DNA of 57,662 nt from Desulforhopalus sp. IMCC35007 (GTDB lineage Bacteria > Desulfobacterota > Desulfobulbia > Desulfobulbales > Desulfocapsaceae): the NCBI RefSeq assembly GCF_005116575.1, contig NZ_SWCN01000029.1, positions 1-57,662 on the forward strand, given 5' to 3'. Every line of letters begins with the position of its first letter. The first letter of the stretch is position 1. Made by a program: the position numbers and the translations under genes. Below, piece after piece: positions 26,649-36,067 of the stretch. The notes below the pieces were generated by a model. That model had not been told where the DNA came from. It saw only the letters and a list, made by a program, of their open reading frames with translations, and ran no database searches.

Positions 26649-27935
26649 ATGGATGAAAAAAAATTAGATCTCGATGTAGATAATATGGACATACAAGTCT
26701 CCCAGGAACCCATCGAACATGTCAAAGACATCGGTGAGCTGGTTGTCGGCCTCGACATTGGGACAACCAAAATCTGTTGTGTGGTGGGAGAGGTTGTTGA
26801 TAGCGGTATAAACGTGATTGGCGTTGGAACTGTACCCTCTCAAGGACTGAAAAAAGGTATTGTAGTCAATATCGAAAGTACTGTCGCATCCATTCGGGAG
26901 GCCGTTCATTTAGCAGAAGAGGATGCGGGTTATGACCTTCAATCCGAGTATGTGTATGTGGGAATTGCAGGTAACCATATAAAAGGATTTAACAGTCCTG
27001 GAATTGTTGCGGTAAATAATCGTGAGATTAAACAGGCCGACATCAACGAGGTGATTGCTGCTGCCAGAACAGTTAAAATATCTGAAAATCAGCGAATCAT
27101 CCATGTCATGCCCCAGGAATACATGGTGGATGATCATACCGGAATACAAAATCCGATAGGGATGACCGGGGTTCGTCTTGTAACAAATGTGCATATTGTG
27201 ACGGCTGATATCGCAGCAGTACACAACCTTGTCACCTGCTGTAATAAGGCGGGGCTTGAGGTGGCCGATCTTGTTCTTGAGTCCATCGCGTCTTCCCACG
27301 CCGTTCTCAGTAAAGATGAAATGGAACTTGGCGTTGCCCTTATTGATATCGGTGGCGGCACGACTGATCTTGCCGTTTTTTGTGACGGAACTATACGCCA
27401 CACCTGTGAGATTGGTCTGGGAGGCCATAATCTGACCAACGACCTTTCAGTTGGCCTTCGAACGCCTCTTCAGGAAGCAGAGCGTCTGAAGGAGGATTAT
27501 GGTGGAGCTATTTCTTCGATTATAAAACCAAACCTTGTTGTTGATGTTCCAACCGTCGGTGATAGAGAGCCCAGAAAGGTGACTCAGAAGGTTCTCGTGG
27601 ACATCCTGGAGGCACGTGTTGTAGAAATCCTTGAGATGATGAACAGTGAATTAGTGGCTTCTGGACAGAAAAATAAGATTAATGGTGGTGTTGTTATAAC
27701 AGGGGGCACCGCGCTTCTTGCAAATCTTGTCGATCTTGCAGAACAAATATTTGATTTACCCGTTAGAATTGGCTATCCTACCGGTATTACAGGAAAGACA
27801 GGCGCCCTCCATTCGCCAAGATGTACCACGGCAGCAGGGCTGGTTCTTTATGGAAGAAAAAATAATGATGTTGCTGGCCGACCTGAGAGCACGGTTTTGA
27901 GCAGGGTGAAAGATTGGCTCAAAAAAATTATGTAA
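26649..27935 (+). CDS. ftsA: division ATPase FtsA
   Basis: 428 aa actin-fold protein that tethers FtsZ to the membrane. Actin-type motifs: VVGLDIGTTKICCVVGE (about 32-48), GVALIDIGGGTTDLAVF, and VVITGGTALLANLVDLAE. The C-terminal amphipathic membrane-targeting helix SRVKDWLKKIM is intact. There is an acidic extension of about 30 residues before the first strand. It begins nine bases after ftsQ. Confidence 0.97.
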   Translation: MDEKKLDLDVDNMDIQVSQEPIEHVKDIGELVVGLDIGTTKICCVVGEVVDSGINVIGVGTVPSQGLKKGIVVNIESTVASIREAVHLAEEDAGYDLQSEYVYVGIAGNHIKGFNSPGIVAVNNREIKQADINEVIAAARTVKISENQRIIHVMPQEYMVDDHTGIQNPIGMTGVRLVTNVHIVTADIAAVHNLVTCCNKAGLEVADLVLESIASSHAVLSKDEMELGVALIDIGGGTTDLAVFCDGTIRHTCEIGLGGHNLTNDLSVGLRTPLQEAERLKEDYGGAISSIIKPNLVVDVPTVGDREPRKVTQKVLVDILEARVVEILEMMNSELVASGQKNKINGGVVITGGTALLANLVDLAEQIFDLPVRIGYPTGITGKTGALHSPRCTTAAGLVLYGRKNNDVAGRPESTVLSRVKDWLKKIM

Positions 27936-28046
27936 ATAGTTTTTAGTGTTTGAGTGGAGATTTTAAGATGTGTAGTATTTATGGGATTATTGTTGAACTT
28001 TATATCCATGAAAGTGGTTGCTTAAGGAATAGATGAGGGGGTTGTT

Positions 28047-29270
28047 ATGCCGTTTAGAATACCAGAATCGGAAGGCGTAGCCGTAGTCAAGGTTTTTGGT
28101 GTTGGTGGTGGAGGGGGAAATGCCATCAATACAATGGTTGCCAATAGATTGCAGGGCGTTGAATTTATTGCAGCCAATACCGACAAGCAGGCGTTAAATC
28201 AATCCAAGGCAGATATCTGTCTGCAGATTGGCCCAAGTATTACCAAAGGGCTCGGTGCCGGAGCGGATCCGGAAACCGGTAATATGGCTGCTATGGAATC
28301 CGTGGAAGAGATCAAAGAAGCCTTAAAAGGCAGTGATATGGTCTTTGTCACTGCAGGACTTGGCGGGGGGACTGGAACTGGTGCCGCACCCATTGTGGCA
28401 AAAGTAAGTAAGGAACTGGGAGCTCTGACCGTAGCTGTTGTCACCAAACCATTTAGTTTCGAGGGTAAATTTCGCGCTCGAAACGCAGATGCGGGCTGGG
28501 CTGAATTACAAAAATATGCTGATACCATAATAACGGTTCCCAATGACCGTCTGCTCTCCATCATGCAGAAAAACAGCAAGCTCTCTGATATGCTTGCCAT
28601 GGCTGATAACGTTCTTTTGCAAGCCGTTAAAGGTATTACCGACCTTATCAATGTGCCAGGTCTTATTAATGCCGATTTTGCCGACTTACGAACGGTTATG
28701 CAGGAAGTTGGTCCAGCTATCATGGGTTCGGGAGTGGCTGTTGGTGAGGGGCGCGCTGCGGAGGCTGCAAGAAAGGCCATCGATAACCAGCTCCTTGAAG
28801 ATTTTGGTATTGATGGTGCAAGAGGTCTTCTCATCAATATCTCCGCCTCTCAAGAAACGTTTACCATGGCTGAGTTTATGGAGGCTTCTGCCCTTATTCA
28901 GGACAAAGTTGATGATGATGCGAAGGTGGTTATCGGCGCTCTCTACGATGATGCCCTGGGTGACGAACTCCATGTGACAGTTATCGCCACAGGTGTTGGT
29001 AATATGATTGATAAGCAGGATACGATAAATCCGGTTCAGGACCGTATGAGTAAACCTGTTCCTGTAAAAAAAGAGTCGGAGCCGGTCATGAAGGGTACTC
29101 CTGCCTCTCCAAACAATCATCCACGGGTGGCCCGTCTTCCAGGCTCAAAATTTGATGCCTTGGATAGTCTTGGGGCATCAAATGTTCCGGAAGGTAAGAC
29201 CTCGAACTCGCTCAACTGGAATGACGAGTACCTTGAGACACCAACCTACCTCAGGAAAAAAGCTAATTGA
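28047..29270 (+). CDS. ftsZ: division GTPase FtsZ
   Basis: 407 aa tubulin homologue forming the Z ring. Markers: FGVGGGGGNAINTMV near residue 17, the tubulin signature GLGGGTGTGAAP (about 104-115), the T7 loop NADFADLRTVM, and the C-terminal peptide EYLETPTYLRKKAN that binds FtsA/ZipA-like partners, after a flexible linker of about 55 residues. A strong AGGGGG-type Shine-Dalgarno sequence precedes the ATG. The 111-base gap after ftsA may hold an extra promoter but none is clear. A terminator hairpin follows 22 bases after the stop, closing the dcw cluster. Confidence 0.98.
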   Translation: MPFRIPESEGVAVVKVFGVGGGGGNAINTMVANRLQGVEFIAANTDKQALNQSKADICLQIGPSITKGLGAGADPETGNMAAMESVEEIKEALKGSDMVFVTAGLGGGTGTGAAPIVAKVSKELGALTVAVVTKPFSFEGKFRARNADAGWAELQKYADTIITVPNDRLLSIMQKNSKLSDMLAMADNVLLQAVKGITDLINVPGLINADFADLRTVMQEVGPAIMGSGVAVGEGRAAEAARKAIDNQLLEDFGIDGARGLLINISASQETFTMAEFMEASALIQDKVDDDAKVVIGALYDDALGDELHVTVIATGVGNMIDKQDTINPVQDRMSKPVPVKKESEPVMKGTPASPNNHPRVARLPGSKFDALDSLGASNVPEGKTSNSLNWNDEYLETPTYLRKKAN

Positions 29271-29292
29271 GGTGATCTTTTCCAGGCACCGG

Positions 29293-29336
29293 GGTAAAAG
29301 AGACGGGGCAGGCCGACTCTTTTACCTCCTTTTCAA
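29293..29336 (+). terminator. terminator after ftsZ
   Basis: GGTAAAAGAG (29293-29302) pairs perfectly with CTCTTTTACC (29317-29326), a 10-bp stem with a 14-base GC-rich loop, followed by TCCTTTTC. It lies just past the ftsZ stop and marks the end of the dcw cluster. Confidence 0.75.
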
Positions 29337-29500
29337 GCGGCACCGATTGTTACACCTGACCCTAATGCCGTAGACTGCAATGGCATAATTGGCAGCGGTT
29401 TTCCTATGGGCACCTATCAAGCTTCCACCTCTTTTGTTATCTGTCCGCAGAACAACACCCGCCGGTTTCGATATCTGTTTTTCCGACTGGAGCCAAACCG

Positions 29501-30949
29501 ATGACTGAGAAATATTCCTTTAACGTCATCAAAGATGCTGACCCAGGCTCCGGCCTGGGGTCATTTAAGCTGGTAAAATACTTCTCTTTTTCAAGTCTTG
29601 GGGTCTTCCTGCTCTTCACTCTCATTTTATCGTGGCTCATTTCCGACAACGCCCGTAAAGTTATGTTGGAACAGAATGAGGAATACTCGCTGCTTCTTGC
29701 TGAAAATATCAACCAGCAGGTTTTTAGACGCTTTGTCCTGCCCGCCGTTATTCGTTATGGTGGTATTGCCCTTCGAAAACCTGAGCAGTTTGAGCTGCTT
29801 GATTCTGTAATAAAAAGTGTCACTCAGGGGATGAAGATCCGCTCCGTGACCATCTATGATTCCTCTCGAAACATCATATCGTATTCCACTATACCAGAGT
29901 TGATCGGCCAAAAAGATATGGGCAAATTTGAGTACCAGATGGCTCTTGAAGGGGTGCCAAATTCCCGGCTCATCTACAGTGGTTCGGTACTGAGTCTCCT
30001 GCATCTTATGGATGAGGTCAAATGTGATCTGAAGACCTTCATCCCCTTCAAACAGGTAAGAAATGATGGGGAAGGGGAGCTGATCATGGGGGTGATTGAG
30101 ATTGAAAAAGACCTTTCAAGGAACTATTCTCATATTATAAAATTCCAGGGCCGCATCATTGTTGTTTCCAGTCTGGTTATGGGGATTCTTTTTCTTGTAC
30201 TGCGCTCAATTGTTTCCAGGGCTGGCGAAAAAATCGAAAAACGTGCAATCGAGCGTCAGAGACTTGAGGAGAAACTTAATCAGGCTGAACGTCTTGCACA
30301 TCTGGGGACGATGGTGGCAACAGTCAGTCACGAGATCAAAAGTCCCCTTGGTATCGTGAGAAGTACCGCGGAGATACTCGGCAAAAGGATTCAGAAAATA
30401 GCCCCGGGAAATGAACACCTCGCGAAGATTATCGTGGATGAGACCGTACGACTCAACAATATTGTCGTTGAATTTCTGGATTTTGCAAGGCCTCAGCAAC
30501 CGAATCTGCAGCAAAGAGGAATCAACGATATCGTGCGCAAGGTACTGGAGTTTATTTCCCCAGAACTCAAACGTAAGAATATCGATCTGATAGCTGATCT
30601 TTCACCAGATCTCTCACCAAACGATATCGACCATGATCTGTTCTACAGGGCGCTGTTGAATATTTTTGTGAACGGCATGCAGGCAATGGAGGAGGGGGGG
30701 GAGTTTCAGGTTACGACTCGAAAGAACGGCGAAGGGGCGAATGAAATCACCATACGTGATACCGGAAATGGCATGTCCATGGAAAAAGCAAAAAAAATAT
30801 TTGAGCCTTTTTTTACCGACAAGAATAAAGGAACCGGACTTGGTCTTGCCATTACCAAGAACATTATAGAGAGTCATGGTGGCAAACTTACCGTTGAAAG
30901 TGTCGAAGGAGAAGGGACAACCTTCACCATTACCTTTCCTGTGGTTTGA
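29501..30949 (+). CDS. membrane sensor histidine kinase
   Basis: 482 aa. Two membrane helices (about 27-48 and 218-240) bracket a periplasmic sensor domain of roughly 170 residues. Next comes a coiled linker, the H-box VSHEIKSPLGIVRSTAEIL (His about 278) and a HATPase domain with N-box NIFVNGMQAMEEGG, G1 RDTGNGMS and G2 GTGLGLAI. Autophosphorylates on His and passes phosphate to an unseen response regulator; none is adjacent. Its stop shares a base with the ATG of the ABC ATPase gene, so the kinase is co-translated with FetA/FetB-like genes. The sensed signal is unknown; a link to metal or membrane stress is inference from context. Confidence 0.92.
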   Translation: MTEKYSFNVIKDADPGSGLGSFKLVKYFSFSSLGVFLLFTLILSWLISDNARKVMLEQNEEYSLLLAENINQQVFRRFVLPAVIRYGGIALRKPEQFELLDSVIKSVTQGMKIRSVTIYDSSRNIISYSTIPELIGQKDMGKFEYQMALEGVPNSRLIYSGSVLSLLHLMDEVKCDLKTFIPFKQVRNDGEGELIMGVIEIEKDLSRNYSHIIKFQGRIIVVSSLVMGILFLVLRSIVSRAGEKIEKRAIERQRLEEKLNQAERLAHLGTMVATVSHEIKSPLGIVRSTAEILGKRIQKIAPGNEHLAKIIVDETVRLNNIVVEFLDFARPQQPNLQQRGINDIVRKVLEFISPELKRKNIDLIADLSPDLSPNDIDHDLFYRALLNIFVNGMQAMEEGGEFQVTTRKNGEGANEITIRDTGNGMSMEKAKKIFEPFFTDKNKGTGLGLAITKNIIESHGGKLTVESVEGEGTTFTITFPVV

Positions 30950-31578
30950 TGAGTGTATTTTTTGACGTTCACGGGCTGTCTTTTTTAGACTGTGGTCCCT
31001 ATTCGTTTTCTCTTGAAAGGGGACAATGTCTTGGCATCAGTGGTCCGTCAGGTGTGGGCAAGACCCAGCTGTTTCGTGCCCTCTCCGATCTGATTCCTTC
31101 AACGGGGGAAGTCCTTGTAAACGGGGTTTCAAAGGCTCAGCTCGCCGCCCCTCGGTGGCGTTCTCAAGTTACTATGCTGCCGACAGATTCCGTCTGGTGG
31201 TATGATGAGGTTGGTGCTCATTTTACCTCTCCTGAAAGCCTGGCCTATTTGCAGGAGATGAGCCCGCAACTGGGCCTATCTGAGCAAATAGCGGATTGGC
31301 AGGTGAGTCAATTATCCACCGGTGAGAAGCAGCGGCTTGCTCTGCTGAGAAGCCTGCAGATTCGTCCTGATATTCTTCTTCTTGATGAACCCACCTCAGC
31401 GCTTGATGTTCATAACACCCAGTTGGTTGAGACATTGCTGTTGAGGTTGAAAAATAAGGAGCAGCTCACCCTTTTGTGGGTAAGCCATGACCAGAGTCAA
31501 CTTGCACGTGTCAGCGATAGAATCCTTTATATGGCAAAAGACAAAATGACTTCAGTAGCACCAGGCGTGGGAGATTAG
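30949..31578 (+). CDS. ABC transporter ATP-binding protein, FetA-like
   Basis: 209 aa from ATG 30949, which overlaps the kinase stop by one base; a TTG one codon earlier is also possible. Walker A GPSGVGKT (about 29-36), ABC signature QLSTGEKQRLALLRSL, Walker B ILLLDEPTSALD and H-loop VSHDQ are all present. It is short, as in the YbbL/FetA group, which pairs with a FetB-type permease; E. coli FetAB is reported to export iron. The permease follows three bases later. Confidence 0.85.
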   Translation: MSVFFDVHGLSFLDCGPYSFSLERGQCLGISGPSGVGKTQLFRALSDLIPSTGEVLVNGVSKAQLAAPRWRSQVTMLPTDSVWWYDEVGAHFTSPESLAYLQEMSPQLGLSEQIADWQVSQLSTGEKQRLALLRSLQIRPDILLLDEPTSALDVHNTQLVETLLLRLKNKEQLTLLWVSHDQSQLARVSDRILYMAKDKMTSVAPGVGD

Positions 31579-31581
31579 TCG

Positions 31582-32397
31582 GTGGTACATACAGGCGGTG
31601 TCATAAGTTTGAGCAGTTTTGATCTGCTTTTGGCCTCTTTGCTCATGATAGTTCTGGCCCTTCTCAGTTTATTTTTAAAACTTGGGCTTGAAAAGAAAAT
31701 CATTGTATTTTCTGTTAGAATGACGGCACAGCTTCTTCTGATCGGCCTTGTTCTACGCTATCTTTTTTCAAGCACCAGCTTTCTGCTGGTGTTCCTCATG
31801 TCCTTCTTCATGCTCTGTGCCGCTGGACGTGAAGTCTATGCGAGACAAAAGAGAAAAATTAAAGGTCTGGCCGGCTATATGATCAATACCGGTGCCATGT
31901 TTGTCTCTTCCTTTTCTGTAACCTTCATTGCACTCTGGGTCATAATTGATGTCCAGCCCTGGTATAGTCCCCAATATGCGATTCCCCTGCTTGGTATGTT
32001 GCTGGGGAATACCATGACAGGTATTGCCCTGGCTGTAGATCAGATGACGGATCAGCTTTATCGTCGTAAAAGTGAAGTGGAACAGAGATTACTCCTGGGC
32101 CAGGGCTGGAGAGATGCAAGCATTGATATACGCCGGGACTGTATCCGTACCGGCATGGTCCCCATCATTAATTCGATGGCTGCAGCAGGTATTGTCAGTT
32201 TACCCGGCATGATGACGGGTCAGATTCTAGGAGGAACCCCACCTGTTGAGGCGGTGAAATACCAGATTCTGATCATGTTTTTGATTGCCGCTGGTACAGG
32301 TCTTGGGGTTATTTCAGCTGTCTGGGCGTCGGGCAAGGTACTTTTTGACAACAGGGAGCGGTTGCGACTCGATCTTATCCGATCCGGTAATCGATAA
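31582..32397 (+). CDS. FetB-like permease (UPF0014)
   Basis: 271 aa from a GTG start three bases after the ATPase gene. About seven membrane helices. Family marks are VRMTAQLLLIGLVLRYLF, IPLLGMLLGNTMTGIAL, and the SLPGMMTGQILGGTPP block followed by AVKYQILIMF, all typical of UPF0014/YbbM/FetB. Forms the membrane part of the exporter with the preceding ATPase. Iron export is known for E. coli FetB; substrate here is inferred only from family. Confidence 0.88.
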   Translation: MVHTGGVISLSSFDLLLASLLMIVLALLSLFLKLGLEKKIIVFSVRMTAQLLLIGLVLRYLFSSTSFLLVFLMSFFMLCAAGREVYARQKRKIKGLAGYMINTGAMFVSSFSVTFIALWVIIDVQPWYSPQYAIPLLGMLLGNTMTGIALAVDQMTDQLYRRKSEVEQRLLLGQGWRDASIDIRRDCIRTGMVPIINSMAAAGIVSLPGMMTGQILGGTPPVEAVKYQILIMFLIAAGTGLGVISAVWASGKVLFDNRERLRLDLIRSGNR

Positions 32398-32528
32398 AGT
32401 GTCGATTTTGTTCAAAAGGGCTTGAGGTTTAGAGTCAATATTGTACATATGATTATAACTACACGGTGAAACAGAACAACTCCGTTTTATTTTTCTAATT
32501 ACTAATTTGTATTTTTAGAGGGAAAGCA

Positions 32529-34253
32529 ATGGGCAAAAAGATAGTGATCATTGGTGGAGTCGCCGCAGGGCCAAAAGCTGCCTGTCGGATAAAAAGATTA
32601 ATGGCTGATGCTGAGGTGACACTCGTGGATCAGGATAATCTCATCTCATACGGTGGCTGTGGCATTCCGTATTATGTTGCAGGTGATGTTTCCGACGAAA
32701 AAGAATTACGATCGACAAGTTTCCATATGGTTCGCGATGAATATTTTTTCGAAAATGCCAAAGGAGTCAAAACTTTGACTTCAACCAGAGCTTTGTCCAT
32801 TGACCGCAAGGCTAAAACGGTTCTCGTGGAGAGTCTTGCAACAGGGGTACAAACACATCTTCCCTACGATACCCTGATGCTTGCCACAGGAAGTAAGCCG
32901 ATAGATTTGCCAATACCTGGGACCGATGCGCCAAATGTCTTTACCGTAAGTGATCTCCACAAGGCCATTGCCATCAAAGAAATGATTGCCAAAGGTAAGG
33001 TTGGTAAGGCCGTGGTTATCGGCGGAGGAGCCATAGGTATAGAGATGGCCGAAGCCTTTACCGATCTCTGGGGGGTTGAGACCGCGCTCATTGAATATAT
33101 GGATCAGGTGTTGCCGAGAATTGTGGATAAGCCTCTGGCAAGGATGATGGAAAAGAATCTCCGGGATAGCAACGTGGAAGTCTTTCTGGGGGAAGGTGCA
33201 GAAGAGATCCTGGTAAAAGATGGCCTGGCCGTCGGAGTACGTACCGGTAAAAGGACGCTTGACGCTGATCTTGTCATCATAGCGGCTGGAATCAGACCAA
33301 GAGGAGAGCTTGCCAAAGAAGCAGGGTTACAGACTTCCGACCGTGGAGCTATTACGGTAAACGAAAGAATGCAGACCTCCGACCCGAATATCTATGCGGC
33401 AGGCGATTGCGTTGAGATTACTCATCTTGTTTCCGGGAAAAAGTTTGTTGCTCCGTTTGGTAGCATGGCCAACAGAGAAGGCCGGGTTGCTGCAGATAAT
33501 ATGGCAGGGATTCCCTCAATTTTTAAGGGTGGAGTAGCAAGTTTTATTGTGAAAGCCTTTGATGTTGCTGTTGGTTCAGTTGGACTGAGCTATGAGATGG
33601 CACTTGCAGAGGGATTTGACGCCGGTTTTTCCCTCTCCTCCCCTGCAGACAGGGCGCATTTTTATCCGGGACAGGCGATTATTATTATAGAACTGGTCTT
33701 TGATAAAAAGACCCGTCGCGTCCTCGGACTGCAAGGAGCAGGCCCCGTAAATGACGGGCTCTCCGTGCGTCTTGACGCTGCGGCTGTAGCTATCTCTGCG
33801 GGTGCAACTATTGACGACTTTGGTACCATAGAAATGGCTTACTCTCCGCCATTTTCCCCAGCCATTGACCCGATCAATGCTGCCGCCTATATTGCAGACA
33901 ACCTGTGTGGCAATAGAATGCACCAGATCGAGATAGATACCTTCAATGAGTGGCTGAATGCACCTAAAACCAATAAGGACTGGGTTGTGATCGATGTACG
34001 CCATGCCGTGGAAGCGACGCCTTTTGCCGAAAAATTTGGCGACGACCTGTGGATATCTCTTCCCTATGATCAGGTCAGGGCTCGGTATACTGAACTGCCA
34101 AAAGACAAGAAAATGATCATTTTCTGTAATGCGGGATCACGATCGTTTGAAGTGCAGGTTTTTCTCAACTCTGTAGACATTAAAGACACCCTGGTGGTAC
34201 CGGGAGGCTTTAACGTAATCCGCCGTATGGGTGTAGACTGGCTTCCCGTATAA
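32529..34253 (+). CDS. CoA-disulfide reductase / NADH-dependent persulfide reductase with rhodanese domain
   Basis: 574 aa. The N-terminal two-dinucleotide-binding flavoprotein domain (FAD loop IIGGVAAGPKAACR; NAD loop VVIGGGAIGIEMAEAF; YAAGDCVEI) carries the single active-site Cys44 in SYGGCGIPYY, as in CoADR. The C-terminal rhodanese domain (about 465-574) has its Cys533 in FCNAGSRSFE. This fusion reduces CoA disulfide, CoA persulfide or polysulfide with NAD(P)H. In an anaerobe of sulfur-rich sediments, elemental sulfur or persulfide handling is plausible. It stands alone 131 bases after fetB. GAGGGAAAGC before the ATG gives a good ribosome-binding site. Confidence 0.9.
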   Translation: MGKKIVIIGGVAAGPKAACRIKRLMADAEVTLVDQDNLISYGGCGIPYYVAGDVSDEKELRSTSFHMVRDEYFFENAKGVKTLTSTRALSIDRKAKTVLVESLATGVQTHLPYDTLMLATGSKPIDLPIPGTDAPNVFTVSDLHKAIAIKEMIAKGKVGKAVVIGGGAIGIEMAEAFTDLWGVETALIEYMDQVLPRIVDKPLARMMEKNLRDSNVEVFLGEGAEEILVKDGLAVGVRTGKRTLDADLVIIAAGIRPRGELAKEAGLQTSDRGAITVNERMQTSDPNIYAAGDCVEITHLVSGKKFVAPFGSMANREGRVAADNMAGIPSIFKGGVASFIVKAFDVAVGSVGLSYEMALAEGFDAGFSLSSPADRAHFYPGQAIIIIELVFDKKTRRVLGLQGAGPVNDGLSVRLDAAAVAISAGATIDDFGTIEMAYSPPFSPAIDPINAAAYIADNLCGNRMHQIEIDTFNEWLNAPKTNKDWVVIDVRHAVEATPFAEKFGDDLWISLPYDQVRARYTELPKDKKMIIFCNAGSRSFEVQVFLNSVDIKDTLVVPGGFNVIRRMGVDWLPV

Positions 34254-34282
34254 TTATTCGAGCGTAGAGTAGTCTGTCTTTT

Positions 34283-34355
34283 AGGCCCCTACTACTTTGT
34301 CGACCTGGTCTTACAGGTAAAATTCTTTGCTGAATTAGACAAGTGATAGGGGCCT
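34283..34355 (+). ncRNA. candidate Y-shaped structured RNA upstream of the HEAT/receiver gene
   Basis: The outer helix pairs AGGCCCCTA (34283-34291) with TAGGGGCCT (34347-34355). It continues as ACTT(T)GTC (34294-34301) with GACAAGT (34338-34344) past one C-A mismatch and a T-G wobble. Inside lie two hairpins: ACCTG 34303-34307 with CAGGT 34314-34318, and AATTC 34321-34325 with GAATT 34332-34336, each with a six-base loop. Together they form a three-way junction of 73 bases. No U tract follows, so it is not a simple terminator. It lies 30 bases after the CoADR stop and 80 bases before the HEAT gene ATG. Function unknown; it may be a 5' UTR element. Confidence 0.45.
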
Positions 34356-34435
34356 GTGCTATTATAAGCCGACTGATGGGGATGACCCAGCAATATGTTC
34401 AACATAAATACAAAATTTTCTCTTCAGAGGTTAGA

Positions 34436-36067
34436 ATGGCTGAACTGAACGCACAGCACATGATCGAAGAAATTCAGGATAACATTAAAACAGGTGACGC
34501 TCTCAAAGCCCGGCTTGTTCTGTCTCATATGGGAGGCGTGGACCAGAAATCACAAAACCGCCTTATTTATCTGCTCTCCCGCGCTGACGTTGATTTTTCT
34601 GTACCTCTTTTTCTCTTTATTTTGCAGGAGCATCCTGAAATAGTTGAAGAGATGCCCATAATACGTGACACCCTGCTCTCTATTTTGCTTGCCTATCCTG
34701 AGAAGCTGGTTGAATTCCTCGATTCTCCTGCAATCGGCGATAGAACCGAGTTGATCCGGGTGGTGGGAGAATTAAAATTCGAATCAGCAGTCCCTAAGCT
34801 TTTAGAAATAATTACTACCTGCGATAATGAGGCGGAGATTCACACCATTATAGAGACTCTTGGTCTCATTGGCGATCCGGAGTCGATTAATACCCTGACA
34901 GATTATCTCTATGCGGCCAATCGGGAGCTTATCACCGCCGCTGTTTTTTCACTCGGTCAGGTCGGAACACCGACTGCGATGCACCGGCTGGCCGAAAGAA
35001 TGGGTACAGACAACGAAATTGATTATATGATTCTCTCTATCTTTGCTGAAGTGCAGGATCAGATCTCACTGGAAAAACTCAATGATACCATCCGCTCTCA
35101 TTATGCCCACATGCGGAGCTTTGCGAAATCTGAACTGGTAAAAATCGGACCCAAAGCAGTTCCTGTTCTTATAGAAAATCTTCATCGGGACGATCCTGAT
35201 TTTTTGATTCATACTTTAAACGTGCTGGGGGATATTGGCGATGAGTCTGCGGTGGTACCCATTAGAAAACTTCTTGGGAATGAGCCTAAGAGCGCAAATG
35301 TTCGTTTTGCCGCCTATGAGGCCCTTGCTCTTCTGCCATTGAAAAAAGGTGCATATACGCTTACTGCCGGTCTGACGGACCGTGAGGATCATGTCTGTGT
35401 GGCAGCCGCCCGGGCAATCGATAAAAATTTTTCACCGATTCTTGGTGCGGGTATTAAAAACCTTCTGCGTGGTCCTGAAAACGAGGCAAGACACATCGCC
35501 AAGATTATTGTCAACGCCCAGGTCGACAATATCTTTTTAAATCTGGCAGACGATGAGGTCTTTGAAGAACTGGCTCTTGTGTACCTGCCCCATACCCATA
35601 AAGATATTCGGGACCACTATTATCAACTGCTCAAGGAGCATGGTAAAAACAGTTTTGCCCAGAAAATTACCGGTGAAGAGGAACATACTGTACGGCCAAA
35701 AATTGTGGCGGTTGATGACTCGAGAATGATCCTTAATATCTACAAGGCAACCCTGCATGAACTTGGTTACGATCCTGTACTGTTTGAGTTTCCAGCCTCA
35801 GCTTTAGAATGGCTGGCGACAGAAAAGCCTCTCATGCTGCTCACCGATTTGAATATGCCAGCGATAACCGGCATACAGCTGACAGAAAAAGTAAGAGAAA
35901 GGTACAGTTCAAAATTGTTACCCATCATTATGGTCACTACCCAGAATGAAAGCAAAGACAACGAGGCAGCTCATATGGCTGGAGTTGATGCAATTCTGCA
36001 TAAACCGTTTAATGCTGTAACGCTTGGAGAGGCTATTAAAAAGCTTCTCAAAAAGGTGGCTCAGTAA
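34436..36067 (+). CDS. HEAT-repeat protein with C-terminal response-regulator receiver domain
   Basis: 543 aa from ATG 34436, chosen because AGAGG lies five bases upstream; a GTG at 34343 in the same frame would start inside the possible RNA structure. Residues about 60-400 form HEAT/PBS-lyase-like helical repeats (for example ELIRVVGELKFESAVPKLLE and IIETLGLIGDPESINTLTDY). A CheY-type receiver domain fills about 420-543: acidic pair in IVAVDDSR, phospho-acceptor D471 in LLTDLNMPAITG, Thr in IIMVTTQNE and Lys in ILHKPFN. There is no output domain, so phosphorylation probably changes a protein-protein scaffold. No kinase is adjacent in the same direction. Confidence 0.85.
   Translation: MAELNAQHMIEEIQDNIKTGDALKARLVLSHMGGVDQKSQNRLIYLLSRADVDFSVPLFLFILQEHPEIVEEMPIIRDTLLSILLAYPEKLVEFLDSPAIGDRTELIRVVGELKFESAVPKLLEIITTCDNEAEIHTIIETLGLIGDPESINTLTDYLYAANRELITAAVFSLGQVGTPTAMHRLAERMGTDNEIDYMILSIFAEVQDQISLEKLNDTIRSHYAHMRSFAKSELVKIGPKAVPVLIENLHRDDPDFLIHTLNVLGDIGDESAVVPIRKLLGNEPKSANVRFAAYEALALLPLKKGAYTLTAGLTDREDHVCVAAARAIDKNFSPILGAGIKNLLRGPENEARHIAKIIVNAQVDNIFLNLADDEVFEELALVYLPHTHKDIRDHYYQLLKEHGKNSFAQKITGEEEHTVRPKIVAVDDSRMILNIYKATLHELGYDPVLFEFPASALEWLATEKPLMLLTDLNMPAITGIQLTEKVRERYSSKLLPIIMVTTQNESKDNEAAHMAGVDAILHKPFNAVTLGEAIKKLLKKVAQ

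Noticed and set aside
28199-28837. 212-aa minus-strand frame opposite ftsZ
   Set aside because: Shadow of the ftsZ codon pattern; no start site or recognisable domain.
29370-29420. Possible sigma-54 promoter before the sensor kinase
   Set aside because: TGGCA is present, but the GC of the -12 element is two bases out of register, so the spacing is wrong.
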